NCBI GenBank assembly: GCA_963720885.1
Contig: CAVRGW010000005.1
Span: forward strand, 558,001-622,000
From: DATLLN01 sp963720885
GTDB taxonomy: Bacteria; Actinomycetota; Thermoleophilia; Gaiellales; JAICJC01
Reading direction: 5' to 3'
DNA length: 64,000 nt
Shown in pieces: positions 1 to 8,692 of the stretch (the stretch's first letter is position 1; each line of letters starts with the position of its first letter). The notes beneath the pieces are model-generated. The model saw only the letters and a list, made by a program, of their open reading frames with translations, did not search any database and had not been told where the DNA came from. The position numbers and the translations under genes were made by a program.

Positions 1-334
1 CCGAGGCCTCGCGCAGCTCGCGGCGCGTGCAGAAGCACTCGAAGACCCGGCCGTCGGCCCGCAGCCGTGCGATCGCCGCGCCATATGCCGCATCCCGCGT
101 CGACTGGGCGGGCACCTCGGCGTCCCAGCCGAGGCCGAGCCACTCGAGATCGTGCCGCAGTCCGTCCGCGAATCCGGGGCGGCAGCGGTCGCGGTCGAGA
201 TCCTCGATCCGCAGCAGCATGCGACCCCCGCGCGCCCGCACGTCGAGCCAGGCCAGCAGCGCGGTGCGGGCGTTGCCCAGGTGCATCGCGCCGCTTGGGC
301 TCGGCGCAAAGCGGCCGACAGGATGTGCTGGCAT
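1..334 (-). CDS. gluQ: Glutamyl-Q tRNA(Asp) synthetase, N-terminal part (runs off the window)
   Basis: This is the first 111 codons of a class I glutamyl-tRNA-synthetase-like enzyme, and the rest lies left of base 1. The start reads MPAHPVGRFAPSPSGAMHLG. It contains the HIGH-equivalent MHLGN and, further on, LLRIEDLDRDRC, which fits the GluRS catalytic fold. GluQ transfers glutamate to queuosine in the anticodon of tRNA(Asp) and lacks the anticodon-binding domain of GltX. I prefer GluQ because a full-length gltX is present at 31460-32869 and the N-terminus is GluQ-like, but the C-terminus that would decide is not visible. A hexamer TACGAT (minus strand, 342-347) lies 7 nt before the ATG and may be a leaderless -10 box. 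It is divergent from the small membrane protein gene at 375. Confidence 0.8.
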   Translation of the reverse strand, partial: MPAHPVGRFAPSPSGAMHLGNARTALLAWLDVRARGGRMLLRIEDLDRDRCRPGFADGLRHDLEWLGLGWDAEVPAQSTRDAAYGAAIARLRADGRVFECFCTRRELREAS

Positions 335-374
335 GCCGTGGATCGTATGGGGAGCCCACGGCTATGCTGTTGTC

Positions 375-707
375 ATGACCGCTGCGCTGATCGCCTTGAT
401 CCTCGTGATCCTCTTCCTGGCGTTCGGCTTCGGCGCGCTCGGCTTCGCGCTCGGTGTGTTCTGGACGATGCTCTGGTACGCGGTCGTCGGCCTTGTGATC
501 GGCGGCCTCGGTCGGTTGTTCGTGTCGGGCCGGCGTGACATCGGGCTGGCGGCGACCGCGCTCTATGGCATCGCCGGCGCGCTGCTCGGCGGCGTGATCG
601 CGAACGACTGGCTCGACCTCGGCTGGCTCGGGCAGTTCCTGACGGCCATCGCCGTGGCCGCGGTGCTGGTCGCGATCACCGTGCCTCGCACCCGCGCGCG
701 CGCCTAG
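375..707 (+). CDS. GlsB/YeaQ/YmgE-family small membrane protein
   Basis: A 110-residue, almost entirely hydrophobic protein with about three to four membrane segments. Glycine-rich turns such as VVGLVIGGLGRLFV and GIAGALLGGVIAND resemble the YeaQ/YmgE/GlsB (transglycosylase-associated) family of general-stress inner-membrane proteins, whose biochemical role is unsettled. I chose the ATG at 375 because a TATGCT hexamer (363-368) ends exactly 6 nt before it, consistent with a leaderless transcript. The open frame extends upstream to base 27, but that part is antisense to gluQ and is not membrane-like. The family assignment rests on composition and pattern only. Confidence 0.7.
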   Translation: MTAALIALILVILFLAFGFGALGFALGVFWTMLWYAVVGLVIGGLGRLFVSGRRDIGLAATALYGIAGALLGGVIANDWLDLGWLGQFLTAIAVAAVLVAITVPRTRARA

Positions 708-766
708 CCCTCTCAATCCGCCTCGGCTGCGTCCGATTACCGTGCCACCCCTATCCGGAGGCGTGT

Positions 767-2500
767 GTGCGGAAGCGTGTTGCTGGGTCGCTTGCCTGGA
801 AGCTGGGCGCCGGCTTCGGCTGTGTCGTGGTGATGATCGTGCTGATCGTCGCCGTCTCGTGGTGGTCGATCGCACGGATGACCGACACGTCGGCCGCCAT
901 CGACCAGTCGCTGACGCCGCGGCTGATCGCGGCCGACGACGCTCGCACGGCCGCCGCGGCGATGCGCTCGTCGCAGACGGCGTACGTGCTGATCGGACCG
1001 GACGGACGGGCCGAGTACGTCGCCGACCGCGGCGTGCTCGACCAGGCGATGCTGAACCTGCAGCTGCGGGAGCGGACCGCAGGCGACCGGAAGGCCTACG
1101 ACGCCGTACAGGCGGCGCTGCGGCGCGCCGACCAGGTCGACACCAGGCTGTGGGCGGACGTCAGCGCCGGGCGTACGGCCGAGGCCGAGAAGCTCCTGCG
1201 CTCAGCGAGCGAGCAGGCAAACGACGAGCTGATCCAGCAGCTCAACCTCTACCAGCGCTCCCTGCAGACCGAGGAGAAGCGCCTGGCGGAGCAGGCGCGG
1301 TCGACGGCGTGGACATCCGCTGCGCTGGTGCTCGGGCTGGGCGTGTGCGCGATCGTGCTGGCCGCGCTCGCCGCCGTGCTGCTCTCGCGCCAGATCGTGC
1401 GCAGTGCCCGCGAGCTGCTGGAGGCGGCGAACGGGCTCGCCGACGGCGACGTCGACCAGCATGTTGACATGGTGGGGGCCGACGAGCTCGGCCGCACGGC
1501 CGACGCCTTCCGCCGCACGATCGCGGCCCAGCAGGGAGTCGTTCGGGCCGCGGAGCGGGTGGCCGACGGCGACCTGACGCTGGTCGTCACGCCGGTGTCC
1601 GAGCGTGACGCGACCGGGCTGGCCTTCGCCCGGATGATCACGAGCCTGCGCGAGATCGTGCGCGAGGTGCGCGACTCGGCGGCGGTCGTCGCAGGCGCAT
1701 CACAGCAGATGGCAGCCAGCTCGCAGGATGCCGGCCGAGCCGTCAGCGACGTGTCCACGGCGATCATCCAGGTCGCCGCCGGCGCCGACGAGCAGGTGCA
1801 CAAGCTGAGCGAGGCCCAGCAGGCCGTCGAGCAGTCGGCGGGCGTCGCCGACCGGATGCGCAGCGCCTCGGTCGAAGGCGTCGACGCGGCCGGCCAGGCC
1901 AGCGCCGCCATGGCCGAGGTGCGCGAGAGCTCTGCCGCGATGGCCGGGTCTATCAGCGCGCTGGCCGCCAAGAGCGAGCAGATCGGCGGCATCGTGCAGG
2001 CGATCACCGGCATCGCCGGCCAGACCAACCTGCTGGCGCTGAACGCCGCGATCGAGGCGGCCCACGCCGGCGAGCAGGGCCGCGGGTTTGCGGTGGTCGC
2101 CGAGGAAGTGCGGAAGCTGGCCGAGGAGAGCGAGCGCGCCGCGGCCTCCATCGCCGAGCTGATCGATCACATCCAGGCCGAGACCCGGGTGACGGTGCAG
2201 ACCGTCGAGGCGGGCGGCCGGCGGATCGACCGCGGAGCGGACGTGGTCGAGCAGACGCGCGAGGCCTTCACCCGCATCGGCGGGTTCGTCGACGACGTGA
2301 CCACCCGGATCGACCACATCGCCGAGGCCACGGCGGACGTGCTGGCGGTCGCCGAGCAGTCCTCGGCCACCGCGCAGGAGGCATCGGCCTCGAGCGGCCG
2401 CACGGCGACCTCGGCCGCCGAGATCGCGGTGTCGGCACAGGAGCTGGCACGGCTCGCCGAGCGGCTGGATGCCGCCGTCAGCCGCTTCGCGGTGGCCTGA
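767..2500 (+). CDS. Methyl-accepting chemotaxis protein
   Basis: A 577-residue chemoreceptor. After a short basic start (GTG, with CCGGAG 6 nt upstream) comes TM1 at about residues 12-34. An alpha-helical periplasmic sensor of about 150 residues follows, of the four-helix-bundle type. TM2 is at about 182-205, then a HAMP linker and a long cytoplasmic signalling domain. The signalling hairpin tip is clear: GIAGQTNLLALNAAIEAAHA followed by GEQGRGFAVVAEEVRKLAEES, the CheA/CheW contact region. No che or flagellar genes are in the window, so its output (motility, pili or other) cannot be told. Its 3' end overlaps the convergent amidase gene by 23 bp. Confidence 0.93.
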   Translation: MRKRVAGSLAWKLGAGFGCVVVMIVLIVAVSWWSIARMTDTSAAIDQSLTPRLIAADDARTAAAAMRSSQTAYVLIGPDGRAEYVADRGVLDQAMLNLQLRERTAGDRKAYDAVQAALRRADQVDTRLWADVSAGRTAEAEKLLRSASEQANDELIQQLNLYQRSLQTEEKRLAEQARSTAWTSAALVLGLGVCAIVLAALAAVLLSRQIVRSARELLEAANGLADGDVDQHVDMVGADELGRTADAFRRTIAAQQGVVRAAERVADGDLTLVVTPVSERDATGLAFARMITSLREIVREVRDSAAVVAGASQQMAASSQDAGRAVSDVSTAIIQVAAGADEQVHKLSEAQQAVEQSAGVADRMRSASVEGVDAAGQASAAMAEVRESSAAMAGSISALAAKSEQIGGIVQAITGIAGQTNLLALNAAIEAAHAGEQGRGFAVVAEEVRKLAEESERAAASIAELIDHIQAETRVTVQTVEAGGRRIDRGADVVEQTREAFTRIGGFVDDVTTRIDHIAEATADVLAVAEQSSATAQEASASSGRTATSAAEIAVSAQELARLAERLDAAVSRFAVA

Positions 2501-3878
2501 CCGGCAGCATCTCCGTGAAGCCCAGGATCTCCTCCACCGCCGCCGCGGCGCTGAGCAGCGCGTGCTCGCCACGCGGCCTGCCGACCAGCTGCAACCCGAT
2601 CGGGAGCCCGTCGGCGTTCAGCCCGCACGGCAGCGCAACCACCGGGCACCCGGTGAGGGTGATCGCCGACGTGATCCGCAGCCAGTCGATGTAGGTCTCC
2701 TGGTCGACGCCGTCGACCTGCCGCGGCCAGCGTATCTCGACCGGGAACGGGGCGACACAGGCGGACGGGCAGATCAGCACGTCGTAGGACTCGAGGAAGC
2801 CCGTCATCGCCGCGTGGACGGCGCCCCGCGCCCGCTCGGCGGCTCCCAGCCGGTCGGCGGGCATCGCCAGTCCCACCTCGATGTTCCAGACAACGTCCGG
2901 CTTCAGCAGCTCGCGATGATCCTCGAGCAGCGGCCCCAGCCCGGCGACGAAGCCGGCGGCGCGCAGGACGTGGAACGCCTCCGGCGCCGGCGACATGTCC
3001 GGCTGCGCCTCGTCGATCCGGGCGCCCGCCGCGGTCAGCCGCTCGATCGCGGCGGCGCAGACGGCGCGGACGCCCTTCTCGACGGGTGTGACGCCGAGAT
3101 CGGCGCTCCAGGCGATCCGCGGCGGCAGCGAGGGTGCCTCCGCAGCCGCCAGGAACGACTCCGCCGGCGCCTCGAGGGACAACGGGTCGCGGGAGTCCCA
3201 GCCGGCCATCGCGTCCAGCATCAGCGCGGCGTCGCCCACCGTCCGGCCCATCGGCCCCTCGACCGACAGCGTGTCGAACGGCAGCTCGCCCGGGCTGCGG
3301 GCGACGCGCCCGGGGCTCGGCCGGATGCCGACCACGCCGCAGAACCCCGCCGGCGTGCGCAGGCTGCCGCCCAGGTCGGAGCCCGTCGCCAGCCACACCT
3401 GGCCGGTCGCCAGCGCGACGGCCGAGCCGCCCGATGAGCCTCCGCAGGTGCGCAGGACGTCCCACGGGTTGCGGGTCTCGCCGAACACCTCGTTGAAGGT
3501 GTTCGCCCCCGCCCCGAACTCCGGTGAGTTCGACTTCCCGATGACGACCGCACCCCGGCTCTCCAGCCGCTCGACCATCAGGTCGGACTGCTCCGGCACG
3601 AAGTCGGCAAAGATCGGCGACCCGTAGGTGGTGCGCACGCCGGCGACGTCGTTCAGATCCTTGACGGCGATCGGCAGGCCGGCCAGAGGCGCGCCGGCGG
3701 GAACCCGCGCGGCGTGCTCGAGCGCCCGCTCGGCGCAGAGCGTGGGCATGGCGTTCAGCGCAGCGTCGGTCTCGTCGATCCGCCGAAGCGCCGCCTCGAT
3801 CAGCTCGGCCGGCCGCAGATCGCCGGCCCGGAGGAGCGCCACCGCCTCGCGGGCACCCAGATCGCACAGCTCCCTCAT
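2478..3878 (-). CDS. Amidase, amidase-signature family
   Basis: A 466-residue hydrolase of the amidase-signature family (GatA, fatty-acid amide hydrolase, aryl-acylamidases). The Ser-cisSer-Lys triad is visible: Lys73 in GLPIAVKDL, Ser148 in CGGSSGGSA, and the nucleophile Ser172 in GSDLGGSLRTP, 24 residues after Ser148 as in the family. No gatB or gatC is nearby, so a GatCAB subunit is unlikely. The substrate is unknown. The ATG at 3878 is used; a GTG three bases upstream (3881) is an equally good start. A TACGCT hexamer (3887-3892) lies 5-8 nt before them, suggesting a leaderless message. The frame stays open far upstream, but that part is antisense to the next gene. Confidence 0.9.
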   Translation of the reverse strand: MRELCDLGAREAVALLRAGDLRPAELIEAALRRIDETDAALNAMPTLCAERALEHAARVPAGAPLAGLPIAVKDLNDVAGVRTTYGSPIFADFVPEQSDLMVERLESRGAVVIGKSNSPEFGAGANTFNEVFGETRNPWDVLRTCGGSSGGSAVALATGQVWLATGSDLGGSLRTPAGFCGVVGIRPSPGRVARSPGELPFDTLSVEGPMGRTVGDAALMLDAMAGWDSRDPLSLEAPAESFLAAAEAPSLPPRIAWSADLGVTPVEKGVRAVCAAAIERLTAAGARIDEAQPDMSPAPEAFHVLRAAGFVAGLGPLLEDHRELLKPDVVWNIEVGLAMPADRLGAAERARGAVHAAMTGFLESYDVLICPSACVAPFPVEIRWPRQVDGVDQETYIDWLRITSAITLTGCPVVALPCGLNADGLPIGLQLVGRPRGEHALLSAAAAVEEILGFTEMLPVRPPRSG

Positions 3879-4010
3879 CACGGCCGAGCGTACACAGCGG
3901 CCGGCACGACGCGTCGCCGGTTCACCCGCCCGGGGGACACCGCGATGCCCGTTTGAGCCCCACGATGAGTCCGGGTTTCTTTTTTTCTTAGGCGAGAGGA
4001 CATCTTCCTG

Positions 4011-6362
4011 ATGCTCAACGTTCCCCGCAGCACGTGGGCGTTGGCCGCCAAGCTGGCGGTCGTGGCCATGCTCACGGTCTTTGTCTGCGTCAGCCCGGCG
4101 ACCGCGTCGGATTCGGTGATCACCCTGGACGGGTCGCCGATCGTGGTCGCCACCACCGACTCTGGTGAGACGGCGCTCGTCACGTTCGACGGCGTCGCCG
4201 GCCAGCGCGTCAGCCTGCGGGCATACGCCAGCTCCATGCACCTGCCGACGTTGACGATCCAGAAGCCCAGCGGCGGCAACATGTTCACGCCCAAGACGGT
4301 CAACAGCCTGGGGCTGTTCGTCGACCCGGTGACGCTGCCCGAGACGGGCACCTACACGATCGTCGCGGATCCGCCGACCACATACGTCGGCAGCCTGACA
4401 CTCGCCGCATGGCTCGTCCCGGCGGACGTCACGGACACCGTGACGATCGGCGGCTCGAACTCCGTCAGCGTCAGCACGCCCGGCCAGAACGCGTCGCTGA
4501 CGTTCAGCGGCACGGCCGGCGGCCGCGTCTCGATGACTGTTACCAACGTCACCGCGGCCAACACCGTCGTGCAGATCAAGAAGCCGGATGGCACCAACCT
4601 CGGCAGCGCGGTCACCGTGCGGGCGACGGGCGCCTACATCGATCCGGTGACGCTGCCGGTGACAGGGACGTACACGATCTCGATCAACCCGCCCTCGCAG
4701 ACCGTGGGTGACCTGACGTTCTCGTTGTTCGACGTCGCCGCCGACCAGACCGGCACGCTGCCGATCGGCAGCGGCCCGACGCCGTTCGTGTTCGCGGCGC
4801 CCGGCCAGAACGGCGCATTCACGTTCAGCGGCACCGCCGGCCAGAAGGTCACGCTGACTGCCACGGATGTGTCGCTTGCACAGACGACGTTGTCGATCAA
4901 GAAGCCTGGCAACATCAACGTGGTCTCGGCCACGATCCGGACGACCGGCGGCATCCTCGGCCCGGTCGCGCTGCCGGTCACCGGCACGTACACCGTGTAC
5001 GTCGACCCGGCGTCGTCCAACACCGGCGGCCTGACGCTGAACCTGTTCCAGTCGCCGCCAGACATCACCGGGGCACTGGTCCCGGGCACGCCCCAGACGC
5101 TGAACCTGGGCACGCCGGGCCAGAACGCGCAGCTCACGTTCGCCGGCACCGCCGGGCAGCGGCTGTCGCTGAACTTCAACCAGGACACGATCTCCAGCAC
5201 CCAGGTGTCGGTGATCAAGCCGGCGGGCGGCACGGTCGTCAGCCCGTCCACGTTCGCGACCAACGGCAAGTTCATCGAGCCGATGACCCTGCCGACGACC
5301 GGGACGTACACGATCAAGGTCGACCCGCAGGGCCTCGCCACCGGGTCGCTCCAGGTCGCCGTCTACAACCCGCCCGCCGACATCGCGGCGACGGCGACGA
5401 TCGGCACGCCGATCACCGTCACAACGGTTGCCCCCGGGCAGAACGCGAAGATCTCGTTCGCGGGCACCGCCGGCACCAAGGCCAGCATCGTCCTGTCGGG
5501 CATCACTGCGGCTGACACCCCGATCGGAGGTGTCACCTTCTCGGTGCTGAACCCCGCGGGAACGGCCGTGGTCAAGGCGTTCAACGCCGGCACGGCGGGC
5601 AAGTTCGTCCAGCCGTTCGCGCTCGCTACGACGGGCACGTACAAGCTGACGATCGATCCGGCGTATGACAACGTCGGCTCGGTTACGGCGACGATCTACA
5701 CGCTGCCCGCCGACAGCACCGCGCCGATCACGCTCGGCGGAGCTGCCCAGACGGCAACGATGTCGTCGCCGGGGCAGAACGGCCGGCTGACGTTCACCCT
5801 GGCAACGGCCAAGAAGGTCAGCTTCAAGATGACCAACTCGACGATCGGCCTGGATCCGTTCTTCGGCACCAAAATCTCGATCGTCAACACCGCCACCAAC
5901 GCCACCGTACTGACCGCGTTCAGCGTCGGCACCAGCGACGAGTTCCACGATCCGGTGTCGCTGGGCGCGGGTTCGTACGCATTCGTTATCGATCCTCAGG
6001 ACGACAACACGGGCTCGATCACGTTCCAGGCGTACGACGTGCCGGCCGATGTGACCGCAGCTGCCACCGTCGGAGGCGCCGCCGCGGTGATCACCACCAC
6101 CGTGCCCGGCCAGAACGGCAAGGTCACGTTCAGCGGCACGGCGGGACAGACGCGCACGGTGACGATCGACTTCGCCACCACCGGGCCCGGTCTGTTCGGC
6201 CGGATCACGGTCAACCGGCCGAGTGGCACTGCGATCCTGACAACTCGCGGGTTCATGCCGGGCGACAGCTTCACGTTCACGCTGACGCAGACCGGCACCC
6301 AGACGATTGTGATCGATCCCGATCTGTGGCTGACCGGCCCGTACGGCGTGACGGTCACATAG
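4011..6362 (+). CDS. Secreted protein built of seven ~110-residue beta repeats
   Basis: A 783-residue protein with an N-terminal signal peptide (hydrophobic AAKLAVVAMLTVFVCV, then a likely cleavage after PATA). The rest is seven tandem repeats of about 105-115 residues. Each has a strand pair around the motif PGQNxxLTFSGTAGQ, a conserved LPxTGTYT segment and a closing ID/VDP motif. This resembles bacterial pre-peptidase C-terminal-like beta-sandwich modules, but no peptidase or other catalytic domain is present. It is probably exported and stays outside the cell; no anchor or sorting signal is seen. Repeat 1 and repeat 6 are the most diverged. The upstream region has a purine-rich GGCGAGAGGA about 10 nt before the ATG. 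Confidence 0.8.
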   Translation: MLNVPRSTWALAAKLAVVAMLTVFVCVSPATASDSVITLDGSPIVVATTDSGETALVTFDGVAGQRVSLRAYASSMHLPTLTIQKPSGGNMFTPKTVNSLGLFVDPVTLPETGTYTIVADPPTTYVGSLTLAAWLVPADVTDTVTIGGSNSVSVSTPGQNASLTFSGTAGGRVSMTVTNVTAANTVVQIKKPDGTNLGSAVTVRATGAYIDPVTLPVTGTYTISINPPSQTVGDLTFSLFDVAADQTGTLPIGSGPTPFVFAAPGQNGAFTFSGTAGQKVTLTATDVSLAQTTLSIKKPGNINVVSATIRTTGGILGPVALPVTGTYTVYVDPASSNTGGLTLNLFQSPPDITGALVPGTPQTLNLGTPGQNAQLTFAGTAGQRLSLNFNQDTISSTQVSVIKPAGGTVVSPSTFATNGKFIEPMTLPTTGTYTIKVDPQGLATGSLQVAVYNPPADIAATATIGTPITVTTVAPGQNAKISFAGTAGTKASIVLSGITAADTPIGGVTFSVLNPAGTAVVKAFNAGTAGKFVQPFALATTGTYKLTIDPAYDNVGSVTATIYTLPADSTAPITLGGAAQTATMSSPGQNGRLTFTLATAKKVSFKMTNSTIGLDPFFGTKISIVNTATNATVLTAFSVGTSDEFHDPVSLGAGSYAFVIDPQDDNTGSITFQAYDVPADVTAAATVGGAAAVITTTVPGQNGKVTFSGTAGQTRTVTIDFATTGPGLFGRITVNRPSGTAILTTRGFMPGDSFTFTLTQTGTQTIVIDPDLWLTGPYGVTVT

Positions 6363-6392
6363 CTCAGCGGGAAATCGCTGGGGGGTAGGGTA

Positions 6393-6420
6393 CGAGGCCC
6401 CGGGGAGACCCGGGGCCTCG
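6393..6420. terminator. Perfect 12-bp hairpin with GAGA tetraloop
   Basis: Twelve-base arms CGAGGCCCCGGG and CCCGGGGCCTCG pair perfectly around the tetraloop GAGA. The hairpin begins about 30 nt after the stop of the repeat protein and ends three bases before the ATG of the GNAT gene. There is no T-run. It may terminate the upstream transcript. Because a TAGGGT hexamer (6386-6391) precedes it, it may instead form the 5' end of the GNAT message and hide its start. Confidence 0.6.
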
Positions 6421-6423
6421 CCC

Positions 6424-7023
6424 ATGTTCAGCCCGCTGTTCGACGATCCCCCCACGCTGACCGGCCGCGTTGTGCGGATGGAGCCGTTCGACAGGGGGCG
6501 TCACGAGGACGGGCTCCGCGCGGCTGGCGCTGACCCCGCCGTGTGGACGTGGATGCCGCGGCGGTTCGACACGCCGACTCGTTTCACCGAGTGGCTGGAC
6601 GGCGCCGAGCGGGCCATGCAGACGCAGTCCGACTTCGTCTTCATCACAGTCGACGCGGCGGGCGGCCGGGTGCTCGGCAGCTCCCGCTACCTGGCGATGC
6701 GGCCCGAGCACCGAGGCCTCGAGATCGGCTGGACGTGGCTCGAATCGGGCTCATGGGGTTCCGGCGCGAACGTCGAGGCGAAGCTCCTGATGCTCGAGCA
6801 CGCGTTCGGACCGCTGGAGTGCATCCGCGTCGAGTTCAAGACCGACGAGCGCAACGAGCGGTCGCGGCGCGCGCTGGCGGCGTTGCCCGCGCAGTTCGAG
6901 GGCGTGTTCCGCAAGCACATGCTGGTCCGCGAGGACGAGCTGCGCAACTCGGCGTGGTACTCGATCACGGACGACGAATGGCCGGACGTGCGGCGTTCGC
7001 TGGAGCGCCGTCTCGGCAGGTAG
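6424..7023 (+). CDS. GNAT N-acetyltransferase (RimJ/RimL-like)
   Basis: A 199-residue acyltransferase of the RimJ/RimL type, which moves an acetyl group from acetyl-CoA to an amine. Visible marks are the N-terminal LTGRVVRMEPFD, the segment VLGSSRYLAMRPEHRGLEIGWTW and the C-terminal RIEFKTDERNxRS-like motif (here RVEFKTDERNERS), all usual in this group. The substrate is unknown. The start is taken at 6424; there is no Shine-Dalgarno sequence, only the GAGA-loop hairpin directly upstream. The LysE gene follows after 9 nt. Confidence 0.85.
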   Translation: MFSPLFDDPPTLTGRVVRMEPFDRGRHEDGLRAAGADPAVWTWMPRRFDTPTRFTEWLDGAERAMQTQSDFVFITVDAAGGRVLGSSRYLAMRPEHRGLEIGWTWLESGSWGSGANVEAKLLMLEHAFGPLECIRVEFKTDERNERSRRALAALPAQFEGVFRKHMLVREDELRNSAWYSITDDEWPDVRRSLERRLGR

Positions 7024-7032
7024 GCTCAGCGC

Positions 7033-7677
7033 ATGCTCGATCCGTCCACCCTGCTCGTCTTCGCCACCGCCGCCATCGTCGTGCTGCTGATCCCGGGACC
7101 GTCGGTGCTCTACATCGTGTCCCAGAGCGTCGAGCACGGGCGCCGCGCAGGGCTGCTGGCCGTGCTCGGTGTGCACATCGGGACGCTGGTGCACATCACC
7201 GCGGCCACAGTCGGTCTGTCTGCGCTGCTGGTGTCCTCGGCGACCCTGTTCGACGCCGTCCGCCTGGTCGGCGCCGCGTACCTGATCGTGATTGGCGCCC
7301 GGGCCGTGCTGGGGCGCGGCCAGACCGCCGGCTCACAGGTGCCGGCCGCGCGGGAGATGCGGCCCGGGCGGATCGTCCGCCGGGGCATCCTGGTCAACGT
7401 CACGAACCCGAAGACCGCGCTGTTCTTCTTCGCCTTCCTCCCCCAGTTCGTGCGGCCCGGCGACGGGCCGGTGGCGCTGCAGATGGCGGTGCTCGGGCTG
7501 ATCTTCCTGGTGCTGGGCCTGATCACGGACGGCACCTGGGCACTGGTGTCCGGCTCGGCGGCCGGCTGGGTGCGTGCGCGGCCGACGATCGGCAGCACAC
7601 AGCGCGTCGTCACCGGATGCATCTTCATCGGCCTCGGCGTCGCGACCGCGATGGGCGCCGGGGAGCGGCGCCAGTGA
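7033..7677 (+). CDS. LysE/RhtB-family amino-acid exporter
   Basis: A 214-residue membrane protein with about six hydrophobic segments. The N-terminal VVLLIPGPSVLYIVSQSVEHG matches the conserved PGP signature of LysE/RhtB exporters, and ILVNVTNPKTALFFFAFLPQF is the second family motif. Members export amino acids or homoserine-lactone-like compounds; the substrate here cannot be read. TAGGCT (7021-7026) ends 6 nt before the ATG, so the message may start at the A of the ATG. The stop codon overlaps the GTG start of the RidA gene (GTGA). Confidence 0.88.
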   Translation: MLDPSTLLVFATAAIVVLLIPGPSVLYIVSQSVEHGRRAGLLAVLGVHIGTLVHITAATVGLSALLVSSATLFDAVRLVGAAYLIVIGARAVLGRGQTAGSQVPAAREMRPGRIVRRGILVNVTNPKTALFFFAFLPQFVRPGDGPVALQMAVLGLIFLVLGLITDGTWALVSGSAAGWVRARPTIGSTQRVVTGCIFIGLGVATAMGAGERRQ

Positions 7678-8084
7678 GCGACCGGCAGCTCCACTCGACA
7701 GGCACCGAGTGGGAGGCGCGCGTCGGCTACAGCCGGGCGGTGCGAGTCGGCCGCCACGTGTACGTCTCCGGCACCCTCGGCGTCGGGCCGGACGGCGCGC
7801 CGCCCGCGGGGGCCTACGCGCAGTCGGTGGCGGCGCTCGAGCGGATCGGCGGGGCGCTTGAGGCACTGGGCTCGTCGCTCGCCGACGTCGTGCGGACGCG
7901 GATGTACGTGGTCGACGTCGAGGCCAACCAGCACGACGTCGGGCGCGCGCACCACGAGGCGTTCGGCGACGTGCTGCCCGCCTCGACCATGCTCGGCGTC
8001 GCCGGTTTCGTCGGCCCCGGGTTCCTCGTCGAGATCGAGGCTGAGGCGCTGCTACCCGGGGACGCGCCAACCGCCGATTGCTAG
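7674..8084 (+). CDS. RidA-family reactive-imine deaminase
   Basis: A 136-residue member of the RidA/YjgF/UK114 family. These are homotrimers that hydrolyse reactive enamine/imine intermediates such as 2-aminoacrylate. The conserved RTRMYVVDV segment carries the Arg that binds the substrate carboxylate, and VGxFVGPGFLVEIEAEA is the usual end. It starts at a GTG that overlaps the stop of the LysE-type exporter gene, so the two are translationally coupled. That pairing fits a small amino-acid detoxification unit, by inference. The tRNA-Glu gene begins 29 bp downstream. Confidence 0.88.
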   Translation: MSDRQLHSTGTEWEARVGYSRAVRVGRHVYVSGTLGVGPDGAPPAGAYAQSVAALERIGGALEALGSSLADVVRTRMYVVDVEANQHDVGRAHHEAFGDVLPASTMLGVAGFVGPGFLVEIEAEALLPGDAPTADC

Positions 8085-8113
8085 ACTTCGCGGCGCCGTG
8101 AGGGGCACTTCGT

Positions 8114-8186
8114 GCCGCATTCGTCTAGGGGCCTAGGACGCCGCCCTCTCACGGCGGTAACACCGGTTCGAATCCGGTATGCGGTA
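8114..8186 (+). tRNA. tRNA-Glu, anticodon CTC
   Basis: A 73-nt cloverleaf. The acceptor arms GCCGCAT/ATGCGGT pair with one G-U at position 1-72. The anticodon stem CCGCC/GGCGG encloses the loop CTCTCAC, giving anticodon CTC (reads GAG). The T stem ACCGG/CCGGT encloses TTCGAAT. The discriminator is A and the CCA end is not encoded. It reads the preferred Glu codon of this GC-rich genome. Confidence 0.95.
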
Positions 8187-8274
8187 CTCCGCGGAGCTCC
8201 GGCGAGCACGACCTGTCGCCGGAGCCTCGCTGTACCCGCGGAACCACCGGTGGCCGGCGCCGGTCTCAAGAGAG

Positions 8275-8649
8275 GTGCGGAGCATTCGCCTGATAGCTCT
8301 CCCGGCCATCGTTGCCATCTTGGCGCCCGGCTGCTTCGGCAGTTCGACTGACGCCGGGGCAGATATCCACACCACGGGCAGGATCGTGATGGTGGGCGGG
8401 CCGGCGCCAGGAGCGCCCCGACCGGTGCCGGGCGCCGAGTTCAAACTCGTTGGCCCGGATCACTCGGTGAACGTTCGCGCGGACAGCGAGGGCCGATTCT
8501 CGGTTGATCTGCCGGCGGGCACGTATCACGTGGTTGTCACGGGAAACGCGCCACGGAGCGACAGCCGATGGGATGTCACCAATCCATCTACCGTGACCGT
8601 CTCGTCCCACACAGCGAAGCCACTACGGCTCGTGTTCTCGATCAAGTAG
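8275..8649 (+). CDS. Small putative lipoprotein with carboxypeptidase-regulatory-like fold
   Basis: A 124-residue protein starting at a GTG with AAGAGAG upstream. The N-terminus MRSIRLIALPAIVAILAPGC is a type II signal peptide with lipobox LAPGC (Cys20), so it should be lipid-anchored outside the membrane. The rest (GRIVMVGGPAPGAPRPVPGA, then GRFSVDLPAGTYHVVVTG) reads like a single carboxypeptidase-regulatory-like/SpaA-type beta-sandwich, as in many surface lipoproteins. It follows the tRNA, with no clear operon partner. The function is unknown. Confidence 0.7.
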   Translation: MRSIRLIALPAIVAILAPGCFGSSTDAGADIHTTGRIVMVGGPAPGAPRPVPGAEFKLVGPDHSVNVRADSEGRFSVDLPAGTYHVVVTGNAPRSDSRWDVTNPSTVTVSSHTAKPLRLVFSIK

Positions 8650-8692
8650 CCGGCACGGTCCCGCCGGCCACCCCGGCGGCTACCGTTGGCGC

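Noticed and set aside
27..374. Long plus-strand open frame in front of the GlsB-like gene
   Set aside because: It is antisense to gluQ, is Arg/Ser-rich, and the membrane protein with a well-placed -10 box starts at 375.
2478..2500. Convergent overlap of chemoreceptor and amidase as a frameshift
   Set aside because: Both C-termini look intact; short convergent overlaps recur in this window (for example CTAG at 26249-26252).
3879..6455. 1325-codon minus-strand frame extending the amidase upstream
   Set aside because: The upstream part is antisense to the repeat protein and Arg/Gly/Asp-rich. The amidase has a clear start at 3878.
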